From Chondrus crispus (lineage: Eukaryota > Rhodophyta > Florideophyceae > Gigartinales > Gigartinaceae), in the NCBI RefSeq assembly GCF_000350225.1, contig NW_005179039.1, positions 99,291-163,290 on the forward strand: a DNA stretch of 64,000 nt. Direction: 5' to 3'. The translations under genes were made by a program, and so were the position numbers. Shown piece by piece: positions 1-8,341 of this stretch (positions within the stretch are counted from its first letter, which is position 1; each line of letters begins with the position of its first letter). The notes beneath the pieces are model-generated. The model saw only the letters and a list, made by a program, of their open reading frames with translations, was not told the DNA's origin and made no database searches.

Positions 1-867
1 ACGAAATCGAGTCGCAAGATGGCTTAGTGAACGTCCACAACCAGGCCTGGAATCTTGAAGAGGTCGCGATGCAATTAAATGGTATGATACCGCCGAAAAG
101 ATGGAATGTAATTCAACCGATTGATGATAACATATCCCGTAGTCACTGTCCATACCAAATGCATCCCATGGATTACTCCATTTGGATGTTCCCACAGTAA
201 CACCTGGCGGTAATGGTTTCCTACACCAATAGGTGACAAGAAAAATTTTACACCGAAACAAGGGAAATGCGGCAAAAAGTGCCGAAAGATGGGTCACTGA
301 TCGGAATTGGCCGTTTGACTGCCAAAATGATGTAACATTTATTAGGTCCACGGCACTCACTCGATCCACCACTGCCTGTTGCAGCATCGTTGCGCGACGT
401 GCATCATTGCGTTTGGCAGAAGCTAGCCGTTTTCCAAGAGGTCGCACCTGATATTTATATGTTTCTATCGATTCTTAACATTGCTTTGCCCTTCTCAGCT
501 CCACAAACTCTCGCAGCAATGCCCTCGTTTTCTCCCACGCCACTGCTTTCCTCTGTTCCACCAATTCTTTCCGCTTGGCGACCAATTTCGCCGATGCACT
601 GCCTTTCCTTGGTGGCGTTACGCTTTACTGGAAACGATTGGTGGATTTCAATAGAGCTTCAAGTCATGACTCGAACGGTGCAGACACATTGTTCTCAGGC
701 CCTCATTTCCTATTTTTGTTTTTTTAAATTACTACCGGTGGCCAAGAATTAGGGCCACCTACCTTTAGACAGATTCTGCCATCGCTTTCAGTTTCTAGAA
801 AATCGTCCTACGCACAGTACTGCACATCGGACCACAGCAACGGTACTGGGAATACAGCTAAGTGGTA
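1..867. other. No recognisable gene
   Basis: I see only short open frames with no family motif on either strand. The minus strand near 490-630 encodes a short Lys/Glu/Arg-rich helix-like stretch that ends in a stop and has an in-frame stop just upstream, so it could be the tail of a lost ORF. Nothing is supported well enough to call a gene. Confidence 0.5.
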
Positions 868-1090
868 CAGTGTGCGAAACGCAAATAAATACACCCATCG
901 TCGAAAGGGTTTTCAAGCAACACAGACCGAAAACATAAAAAAGCACACTGTATGATATCGCAAAACACATGGCGGGACCGATTCAGGGCCTGGATTGGCT
1001 CCATCATAAAATCATGGACCGCAATCTTTAAAACCTTTTAGAAATGCAATAAATACGCGAAACGCCATAGAGTACAGTACCAAAAAAGTT
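868..1090 (+). repeat. Left terminal inverted repeat of Tc1-like element
   Basis: Reads the same as the reverse complement of 2212-2434 with scattered mismatches. Its terminal bases are CAGTGTGCG. Confidence 0.88.
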
Positions 1091-1129
1091 TTTATTTTAG
1101 TACTTTGTTGCACGCCCTTGTCCATACAG

Positions 1130-2101
1130 CACTTCAAGCATACGGCGAGGTATGCTACGATGAAGGGTCTGTAGGAGTTCTCCTCTAATTGTCGCCCATA
1201 CCTCCTCAATGACCTGCTTAAGTTTGTCTACAGTATCAAACTGCCTTTGAAGAAGATAAACGCCGCGCGCTATGATGCCCCAAATGTTCTTTATTATATT
1301 GATATCAGGCGACTTTGCCTGCCAATCTATAGTCTTTACTCCCTTCTGAGTTAGCCATCAGCGCGTATATGTAGACCTATGGATAGAGGCACAATCTTTC
1401 TGGTAAACCAAAGTGGCCATTTCGCCATACATCTCTGCTACGAAGGGAAGTAAAACTTGGTCGAGGGTTGCACAGTACTTGCGATAGTCTTGATTTCCTT
1501 TTTAAGAGATCAACAGGGACACCCCGTACAGGGAAATACCTCCCCAAACCATGACTGATTCTCCTCCATTTTGTCTCTTTAAAAAACCCTTTCATCTTTC
1601 CGTAGATCATACCAATAGCATGCGTTGTCGTCAGGGCCGTCGAGGTTAAACTTCTTTTCGCCACCAAAAAGATTACCTTGTTCCAAAAATGACCCCCTTT
1701 GCCAATTAAGCAACCTACCCATTTCACTCTATTTTCGCGGTATAGAGCAGTCATTATGGGTGTGGTTGTCATTTTTTATACTTCAGGTGTGGAGTTGCGC
1801 TTAAAATTTGTTAAATTTTGCTCACTCCTACCGGTAGTCCGAGGTCCTTCTTTAGATCTTGAGCTGAAAAGTTTCCTGTGGATGCCTTTCGGATCATGGA
1901 TTTCCCTTGGCGGACGGTGAGCTTTTGACCAGTTACATGCGCACGAGCACGAGAGGTACGACTCGCATTCTTTAAAAAGCGCTGTATGGCTCCTACGGAC
2001 CTTCCCAACTCCTTAAATATATCCCGTATGGACATTAGTTGATGGTGCAAGGCCAGGATCTGGCCCTTCTCGATGTCGCTGAGTGGCGGTCCTCGTGGCA
2101 T
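1130..2101 (-). pseudogene. Tc1-like transposase, broken
   Basis: The N-terminus (ATG at 2101) reads MPRGPPLSDIEKGQ and continues into a helix-turn-helix typical of Tc1/Tc3 transposases. The catalytic core follows in other frames: around 1640-1670 the minus strand encodes EKKFNLDGPDD, where the normal SDE/WDE aspartate has become Gly-Gly-Glu. Around 1270-1320 it encodes WQAKSPDINIIKNIWG, the family motif around the last acidic residue, with Lys where the catalytic Glu/Asp should be. Several frameshifts and stops separate these blocks. The family cuts and pastes DNA at TA sites; this copy has lost at least two of three catalytic acids and cannot be active. Confidence 0.88.
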
Positions 2102-2211
2102 TATGAATGCTAACTGCTCGCTCGCAGTGATGTAGAACGATGCTCAGGCCGAGGGCTACAGAACTATGTCCTTCATTGTTTTCAAAAGAAGAGTACGCGC
2201 CAATTGCCCGC

Positions 2212-2434
2212 ACTTTTTGGTACTGTACTCTATGTTGTTTCGCGTATTTATTTGCGTTTCGCGAAGGTTTTTTAAGATTGCGGTCCATGCTTTTATTGTA
2301 GAGCCAATCCGAGCCCGGGATCGGTCCCGCCGTGTGTTTTGCGATATCATACAGTGTGCTTTTTTATGTTTTCGGCCTGTGTTGCTTGAAAACCCTTTCG
2401 ACGATGGGTGTATTTATTTGCGTTTCGCACACTG
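2212..2434 (-). repeat. Right terminal inverted repeat of Tc1-like element
   Basis: Inverted match of 868-1090. It contains both an outer and an inner copy of the GCGAAACGCAAATAAATAC direct repeat, consistent with two transposase-binding sites per end. Confidence 0.88.
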
Positions 2435-2436
2435 TA

Positions 2437-2904
2437 GTAATGGCCTTCTGGTTTAAAAAAAACACGAGTGAAATCACGCGTTGGGTTGTCTAGAACTCAT
2501 TTTCTGCGTCCTCTACTTCGAGTTGTCCTCTTTGTGCATCGAGTGTCAATTCAGCTTGACTCAAAATGCTGCAGTCAATTTGCCATGCGCGCCTCGCTTT
2601 GCCTGCGTGATACGCCCGGCTTACTCAACACATCCCTCGAGCGAACCGCTCTCGTAGCCGTCGAATTTCGGAAAGAGCGCTCGCCTCGGTTCTACGAGCA
2701 CTTGTGTGATTCCATCATCCCGAATGGTACGATTCTACTGTTTTCGGCGTATTGAAGGCCTCTGACTTGCTCGCCGATATTCATGACAATCATGGCAACC
2801 CTAAAATGTCTTCCCGCCGCCCCATGCCCCCCCCCCCCTTCGATGCACCCTGAACCTCGCGCCACCCGCAAGCAATGTGTCATGTGAATCGGAGCCAAAT
2901 TGAT
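2437..2904. other. Intergenic, nothing recognised
   Basis: Contains a 14-base C run near 2827-2840. No coding motif was seen. It includes the 3' flank of the TRAP-alpha gene. Confidence 0.5.
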
Positions 2905-3866
2905 TTACTGCTTCTTCCCAGCGTTCTTACTTCTCGCCCGCCCTCCGCCTGTCTTAACCATAGCCTGATGCTCCTCGAGCCATTCATTCCTGGACGAATC
3001 GGCGGTCCCCATTTCGACGGGCTCCTTTTTTGCCTCGGTAGTCCTCAAGACATACACGGCGCCCGCTGCAGCAGCAATGGCAACGACGAAAACAGCCATA
3101 AAGGTGGCGTTGCTCATCGTCTGAGGCCCGGGCTCGGTCGCCAAGGTGGCGTTGTAAAACGTGGTGGAATGGCCGCGAATGGCGTTGCCCGAGGAGCCAC
3201 GGGCCTCGTAGAACACTGACAGGGCGAGCTGAAAGGCGCGGGTATCCAGGCGCTCATTGGGCGTAAACTCGTAGGAAAAGCTGAGCTCGCCTGCCGATGG
3301 AACAGTCTTGTTGACAACGCCGTAGGTGAAATTTTGCACATGTACGGCGAACTTGTGCTGCATATTGAGCGAGCCCATGACCCCCCAGACGTGGTACTGG
3401 CCCCTGCCGGAATTGGCAAAGGCGACTAGCGTTTTGCACGTGTCGCCCAGGACGAGGGTTTCCGTGGCGTTGAGACACTTCGTAAATGTGTGAGCGACAA
3501 GGACGTCGTCTGCTGGGGGAGGCATGTCGGAAAGCGGGTGGCGATCGGAGTCGAAACGGGCCGAATCTGCCTCCTCGTCCATGGCGTCTGCGTCATCGTC
3601 TTCTTCTTCTTCGGCGGCCTCGCCCACGGCGGCGGCAGCGGCTTCTTCCGCGGCTAAATCGGCAGCCGATTGCTCATCGGCAGCGGCGGCATCGGCACGA
3701 GCTACTGTGGAAGAGGGTTAGGGTGGGTTAGAGCGGGGATGAGCGGGAGCGGTGTTCGGGTGCGGGTGTGGCAGGGATGTCGGAACGTACCAGTGGGGCT
3801 GAGGGAGAGGCAGAGGAGGGTGAGAAGGAGGAAGAGAGTGCACCATCTGACGGAGTGACGCGGCAT
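2905..3866 (-). CDS. Translocon-associated protein subunit alpha (TRAP-alpha)
   Basis: TRAP-alpha is a single-pass ER membrane protein that binds the Sec61 translocon and helps insertion of nascent chains. I assemble it from two exons: 3791-3866 (ATG at 3866) and 2905-3704, giving about 291 residues, close to the usual family size. Exon 1 encodes a signal peptide (MPRHSVRWCTLFLLLTLLCL). The mature N-terminus is very acidic (runs of Glu/Asp after an Ala-rich stretch), as in animal TRAP-alpha. A lumenal beta-rich domain follows with several N-glycosylation sequons (NAT, NFT, NKT), then a hydrophobic segment beginning MSNATFMAVFVVAIAAAAG, and a basic cytosolic tail ending KNAGKKQ. The start is chosen because only exon 1 supplies the signal peptide. 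The SRAP gene ends only about 170 bp upstream on the same strand. Confidence 0.85.
3705..3790 (-). other. Spliceosomal intron in TRAP-alpha gene
   Basis: An 86-base intron with donor GTACGT (at 3790) and acceptor TTCCACAG (ending 3705). Splicing joins the signal-peptide exon ...SLSPT to VARADAAAADE in frame. Without it the signal peptide runs into a stop, and the acidic domain has no start codon. It is the only intron needed to explain a host gene here. Confidence 0.82.
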
Positions 3867-4039
3867 CGCGACGGGAGATGGGCAGCAAAGTTCGAGAAGG
3901 GTATGTGAGGTGTTTGAAGTGGGTGATCGAGTTTGTCCTTGACGCTTCTTCTTCGTCTCTTGCGGATCGCGGTCGTTGCGATTTCTCCTTGCCGCATCAT
4001 ACAAGAAAAAATCAATCAACTACGTGTACACGTATGCAC

Positions 4040-4870
4040 CTACTTCTTCCCAATGCCACCTCTTAGCTGCTCCTCTCCCTTCCTCCTTTCCTCGTTTTCT
4101 TTCCCTTTCCCGTTCCCTGTCCCCTTCCCCTTCCCCTTCCCCTTCCCCTTCCCTCCTCCGAAAAACTGTTGGATCCCCATTTGCTTCCTCGGCCGTTTCT
4201 GATCCGCGCTCTCCGCCCGCAGATCGCGCTCCATCTTCCTCCACGCGACGCCGCCGCCCTGCAGCCTCTTGACGACGGCTTCCGACGGCACGCCCGGGTC
4301 GATCCACTCTGCCACCTCCTCCCGGCTCCCCAGCACGCACGGCTGGCGATGGTGCAGCCACTCAAACTGGGTGCCCGCCGCCGTCGTCACGATCACAAAG
4401 CGGTCCTCCTCGTCATACACGCCCGCCATCCACATGCCGCCGCCGCCGCCGCCCTCCCACGCGCCCTCGCGCCGCACCACGAACGGCGTCGGCCTCCCGC
4501 CCGCGGCCTCCTTGTACCACTCGTAGAATCCCGTCGCCGGCACGGCGCACCGCCGCGCGCCGCCCGCGGCCACCAGCGCCCTGCGGAACGTCGCTAGCTG
4601 CAGCAACGTCTCCTGGCGCGCGTTTATCAAGGCGCGCGCCGCGGTCTGCGCCGCGCCGGCGCCCACGCGCTCCATGCCCCACCTCATCGTCACCAGCTCT
4701 GTACCAGCCCCCCGCCCCCCCGTTCCGCACACCAGCACGGGGGCCTCCGTGGTCGGCCGTACCTGGTTGCGCGCTGAGTGCCGCGCCGCGTGGCCGGCGC
4801 GCCACACCGCGCCGGGGTGCAGCCCGGCCACCTGCTCGGCGTCCAGCGCTAGTTGGTAGCGCCCGCACAT
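4040..4870 (-). CDS. HMCES: SRAP-domain protein (HMCES/YedK family), abasic-site DNA-protein crosslinker
   Basis: 276 residues starting MCGRY. The family removes the initiator Met so that Cys2 forms a thiazolidine crosslink with abasic sites in single-stranded DNA, shielding stalled forks. Conserved blocks are visible in order: MCGRYQL (Cys2), MRWGME, NARQET, RRCAVPATGFYEWYK (active-site Glu) and HHRQP (active-site His). After the domain comes a low-complexity tail: QMGIQQFF fits a PCNA-interacting PIP box (Q-x-x-I-x-x-F-F) and is followed by a Gly-Lys repeat and a basic C-terminus. Eukaryotic HMCES also carries a PIP motif, which supports a replication-fork role. The 5' half is extremely GC-rich. 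Identification is firm; the PIP function is inferred from pattern. Confidence 0.92.
   Translation of the reverse strand: MCGRYQLALDAEQVAGLHPGAVWRAGHAARHSARNQVRPTTEAPVLVCGTGGRGAGTELVTMRWGMERVGAGAAQTAARALINARQETLLQLATFRRALVAAGGARRCAVPATGFYEWYKEAAGGRPTPFVVRREGAWEGGGGGGMWMAGVYDEEDRFVIVTTAAGTQFEWLHHRQPCVLGSREEVAEWIDPGVPSEAVVKRLQGGGVAWRKMERDLRAESADQKRPRKQMGIQQFFGGGKGKGKGKGKGTGNGKGKENEERRKGEEQLRGGIGKK
4120..4154. repeat. CCTTCC/GGAAGG microsatellite
   Basis: Six-base repeat inside the 3' end of the SRAP gene; on the minus strand it encodes a Gly-Lys repeat tail (GKGKGKGKG). Confidence 0.9.
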
Positions 4871-5154
4871 CGCTGCTGTGGAGATGGGTTTGGAGGCGGA
4901 AGCAAGGAGGGCAAGCAGGGGGAGGGATTTGCGTTTCGTTGGCCAGAGGCGAAGGAGGGAAGATGTTCACTCTCGCTGCATGCCATGCTCTGCTCTGTGC
5001 CTTACCACGCGTCATAGTGGACAAGCAAGAGAAATAGACATACAGTCGACCCTACGCATTAGTGCCGCCCTGTGTAAGGACTAATAATACGGCACTAATT
5101 CGGAGCGGCACAATCAGAAAGCAGAATCACTACCCGGCCAGAACTCCGTTATTA

Positions 5155-5881
5155 GAGCATCACCACCGGTAGGTAATCAAATGACCAAACAAGAACACTT
5201 GGCACTTTTTTTCTAGAACTCAATTGGCTGGTGGGAATTTGGTGATTTGCTTTGGTTATTTGATATTTCAAAAAGGACGGCCCCACCGGTCAGAACCAAA
5301 TACTGTGTAGTACGTTCTTACTGACCCTCGTACTCACCCGTGTCCCCTCCTGCGAGGAGTCGCAGTGACGGACTCTGAAGACGTTAACGGAACCGAAGCT
5401 GAACGTGTTGGGGTCCCATAGATGGGAGGATCCAGGGAAGAGGGGGGTAGCGAGCCTGAAAAGGGGGAACTCATTTTGTCATCACCGAGCTTGCGCTTGA
5501 TGACCAACAGGGGGGATGCTCTCAGAGATGCCTTCACCGACCATTGCGGAGCATCCCTACCGGAAAACAATAAAATCCGTGCTGGTCTTGTGGCATTTGA
5601 AGAGGAGAGATGGCGGGAGACTGCCGCTTGTTTTGCCACAAAACCCCTTCGTCATGTTTTTTGGAGGGAAGTCTTTTTGTCTGACCAGTGAGCCTTGGAC
5701 AACTGGATTGTCTAGGGTACCAAATTACGGAGAAGCGGAACCTAATTCTTGATATTTGGTTCCGATATTTGCCTCGGAACCAAAAATTTGCTGATTTGGT
5801 CGGACCGGTGGGGATGACAATCGACATCAAATCATCAAACTTTGGTTATTTGGTTATTTGCTTCTACCGGTGGTGATGCTC
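5155..5881. mobile_element. PIF/Harbinger-like MITE
   Basis: The termini GAGCATCACCACCGGTAG (5155) and its reverse complement (ending 5881) form a near-perfect inverted repeat. It is flanked by a 3-bp TTA duplication at 5152-5154 and 5882-5884. A TWA-type 3-bp target site and GAGCATC-type ends are hallmarks of PIF/Harbinger elements. Imperfect complementarity continues inward for about 140 bp at each end (CCCCACCGGTC blocks near 5282 and 5803). I see no convincing transposase inside, so it is probably non-autonomous. Confidence 0.8.
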
Positions 5882-6429
5882 TTAGAGTCTGCTGTTGTTG
5901 CCTTTGACCCTGTCTCTCATGCCTCCAGCTTCTAGAAAAGCTCGTTTTGCGGACCTCAAGTGCGAAAAGGCATTGCTCACATCGCACTCCACACCCAGAC
6001 TCTCCAAAGACCCAAACAACCTTGCTAGCACTACAGCACTCGGTACGGCCCGCCTCTCCGTAATTTCACACTCGTCTTCTGCCACACAATCATCCATTAT
6101 AGCATCACTGGCAGACTGATTCTGTAGCTCTCCACCATAATGTATTGAATCGCAAGCATCACTAATAGAAGCTTCTGCCACAAGCTCATTAGTCTCGATC
6201 TCAATCCATTCCTCCACATCTTTCCTGCAGAATTCTGCAGTTTCTGCAAGGCCGTCTTCTGGCACCAGGCTCAGTCGGGAGAGAAACCCTACTATACCAT
6301 CCACCATAGATTTATCAATTTCTGCTTCATTTCGACCAACTTTCCGACCTGCAGCAGATGCCCAACCTCGATTTTCTGTGCAATCGTAAGGCGCGTACGC
6401 TTCGCTTTGGCGATCTTTTCAGGATTCAT
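5882..6429 (-). pseudogene. Pogo-type transposase remnant (HTH plus C-terminus)
   Basis: The minus strand from ATG 6429 encodes MNPEKIAKAKRTRLTIAQK and continues with a short helix resembling the first part of a CENP-B/Psq helix-turn-helix. A frame change leads into a 141-residue acidic ORF (6307-5882) whose end reads FSHLRSAKRAFLEAGG. That tail matches the end of a fragment at 60476-60670 (IGHLQKCRLAFTAAKK). No DDE catalytic core lies between, so the element appears internally deleted. The stop codon is supplied by the TTA target duplication of the neighbouring MITE, so the original C-terminus has been cut off. Confidence 0.5.
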
Positions 6430-6758
6430 GTTAGGGTCTTTGAGTGAGGTGCCATCACGTCACCAATTGAGCTGAGGCGCATGAGGAGGGGCTGTACAAG
6501 CCCCATGAGGAGTGGCCGATGACGACGTCGTGCATGACACGTGGCAGAACCTGTGTCTGCCTGTTTTGGCGGCACTAATTCGAGGGTGGCAATAATGAAA
6601 GCGGCACTATTGCGCGTCCCTCCCCCCTGTACCCTTGGGTATACCGGTACTGCAACCCGCTGTAAGGTTAGTACTGTGCATATGTATGCACTGCATATGT
6701 ACAGACGATTGAACATGGACCGTGAACTTACAGTATCCTCACACAGGTACACAAATGT

Positions 6759-6774
6759 ACAGTACCGGTACTGT
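6759..6774. repeat. Perfect 16-bp palindrome
   Basis: ACAGTACCGGTACTGT, a perfect palindrome just before a longer inverted repeat in the region upstream of the radical SAM gene. GTACAG/CTGTAC palindromes also occur throughout the LTRs of this window. Confidence 0.85.
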
Positions 6775-6776
6775 TC

Positions 6777-6856
6777 TGACAGATCAAGTGAAACCTATTA
6801 CACGTCCTACAGCATACGTCAACTGCCCGTGTAATAGGTTTCACATGGATCTGTCA
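6777..6856. repeat. Inverted repeat with ~28-bp arms
   Basis: The arms 6777-6804 and 6828-6856 are reverse complements with one small bulge (core GTGAAACCTATTACACG / CGTGTAATAGGTTTCAC), separated by 23 bases. It lies about 175 bp upstream of the radical SAM start. It could be a foldback insertion or a structured regulatory site; the sequence does not decide. Confidence 0.85.
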
Positions 6857-7031
6857 CAACGGTACAGTACACAAAGCACACAATGTCCAGTACACGTGTA
6901 CAACCCCGAGACTGCCGGCGGTTATGATCCACCGGGCAACGCCTCGTGCACCGGCGCATCATCCGCGTCCTCGCTACGCGAACCTCCATTCCGCCACCAC
7001 CCGTCCTATCCCCTCCGCCACACCAACTACG

Positions 7032-8204
7032 ATGCTGCCCGCCTTCGTCCCCCTTCCCTCCCTCCCACGCACTGCCGGCGCCCGCCGCTCGCGCCCGCCT
7101 CGCACGCGCCGCACGAGCCGCACGCGCCGCACCCCGCGCGCCTCGGCCGCCCCGGACCGCGTCCCGGCCAAGGTTGCGCGCCGCTCGCTGTCCAACCTGT
7201 CGCTGCCGCCGTTCGCGGCCACGCTCGCCGCGCGCGCGGACACCCTCGCCCTCACGCGCCGCGCCCCGACCACGCTGCAGGTCAACATCGGCCTCACCTG
7301 CAACCTGGCCTGCCGCCACTGCCACGTCGAGTCCTCCCCCGCCCGCAAGGAGTCCATGTCCTCCACCGTCGCCGCCCGCCTCGTCGAGCTCGCGCGCCGC
7401 GAGCCGGCCCTGCGCACCGTCGACATCACTGGCGGCGCCCCGGAGATGCACCATGAGTTCCGCCCGCTCGTCGCACGCATGCGCGCTCTGGGCTTGCAAG
7501 TCATGGATCGCTGCAACCTCACCGTCCTCGAGACCCCCGGCCAGCACGACCTCGTCGACTTCCTGGCACACCACCGCGTCAAAGTCGTCGCCTCGCTCCC
7601 GTGTTATACTGTCGAGAATGTCGAAAAGCAGCGCGGCGACGGCGTCTTCGATGCCAGTATCCGCGCTTTGCAGAAGTTTTGCGCCGCTGGGTATGGCCAG
7701 CCCGGCTCCGGCCTCGAGCTCGATCTCGTGTACAACCCCGGGGGGCCGACTCTGCCCCCGCCGCAAAAGTCCTTGGAGGATGACTATCGCCGCGAGCTGA
7801 GCCGCGCTTTCGGTGTTACCTTTACGAACTTGGTTTGCATTACTAATATGCCGATTAAGAGGTTTGCCGATGACCTGCTGATTCAAGATCGCTTGGAGGA
7901 GTATATGCAACTGTTAGTGGGGAGCTTCAATCCTGATACCGTCGATTCGGTCATGTGTCGCGATATGGTGCATGTGGCTTGGGATGGCAGAGTGTATGAT
8001 TGCGATTTTAACTATGCGCTCGACATGATTTTGCCGCTGAGCAAGGGAATGAGGGAGGGCGCTGTGTTACCGATGCCCAACGGGCTTACTGTTTTTGATA
8101 TTGAGCGGCTAGGGGACCTGACCGGCAAAACTATTCGTACAGGGCATCATTGCTATGGCTGCACGGCAGGGAGCGGGTCTAGTTGTGGGGGCAGCTTGGC
8201 GTGA
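7032..8204 (+). CDS. arsS: Arsenosugar-biosynthesis-type radical SAM protein (ArsS-like), plastid-targeted
   Basis: A radical SAM enzyme of the ArsS/DUF3641 group, linked in bacteria and algae to building the ribose part of arsenosugars from methylated arsenic; red algae are known to accumulate arsenosugars. The 4Fe-4S cluster motif is visible as CNLACRHC (C-x3-C-x2-C) about 65 residues into the protein, followed by the SAM-binding region TVDITGGAPE. A second Cys-rich C-terminus, CYGCTAGSGSSCGG, is typical of the family. I choose ATG 7032 because the next ~45 residues are rich in Ser/Arg/Pro/Ala like a plastid transit peptide; an in-frame ATG at 6924 would add 36 Arg/Pro-rich residues. Codon usage is extremely GC-rich until about 7690 and then drops sharply. 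Confidence 0.85.
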   Translation: MLPAFVPLPSLPRTAGARRSRPPRTRRTSRTRRTPRASAAPDRVPAKVARRSLSNLSLPPFAATLAARADTLALTRRAPTTLQVNIGLTCNLACRHCHVESSPARKESMSSTVAARLVELARREPALRTVDITGGAPEMHHEFRPLVARMRALGLQVMDRCNLTVLETPGQHDLVDFLAHHRVKVVASLPCYTVENVEKQRGDGVFDASIRALQKFCAAGYGQPGSGLELDLVYNPGGPTLPPPQKSLEDDYRRELSRAFGVTFTNLVCITNMPIKRFADDLLIQDRLEEYMQLLVGSFNPDTVDSVMCRDMVHVAWDGRVYDCDFNYALDMILPLSKGMREGAVLPMPNGLTVFDIERLGDLTGKTIRTGHHCYGCTAGSGSSCGGSLA

Positions 8205-8341
8205 CAGGTGTTTGGCTATGCAAGGATCCGCGAACGTCCCTATCATGACTGCAATCTTTAAGGTGTGGAGCCGTCTTCATGGTCCAATCAGTAGACCAAT
8301 GCTTGTTCTCTTATTCTTCTTCGACAAGCATAGAAAGCAAT

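Larger units (their letters stand above)
868..2434 (-). mobile_element. Tc1/mariner-like DNA transposon (degenerate), IR/DR type
   Basis: About 1.57 kb, bounded by long inverted repeats that begin with CAGTGTGCGAAACGC, flanked on both sides by the TA dinucleotide (866-867 and 2435-2436) that Tc1/mariner elements duplicate on insertion. The inverted repeats are roughly 220 bp, and the outer motif GCGAAACGCAAATAAATAC recurs near the inner end, at least on the right. This resembles the IR/DR arrangement of Sleeping Beauty-type elements, in which each terminal repeat holds two transposase-binding sites. The interior is a broken transposase on the minus strand. The copy looks dead. Confidence 0.9.
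5041..6631 (-). mobile_element. Pogo-like DNA transposon, internally deleted (with nested MITE)
   Basis: The ends form imperfect inverted repeats: TACAG...GCATTAGTGCCGC on the left and its inverted counterpart (GCGGCACTATTGCGCG...CTGTA) on the right, with TA at both tips. The motif GGCACTAATTCG is repeated subterminally at both ends (around 5090 and 6572). The same end structure recurs in the small element at 60204-60790, and both share a C-terminal protein fragment, so they belong to one family. A 727-bp MITE has inserted at 5155-5881. Confidence 0.75.

Noticed and set aside
390-752. 120-codon ORF near the left edge
   Set aside because: No motif and no homologous-looking features; sequence resembles decayed intergenic DNA.
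6819-7910. 363-codon minus-strand ORF
   Set aside because: Shadow of the ArsS-like gene on the opposite strand in very GC-rich sequence.
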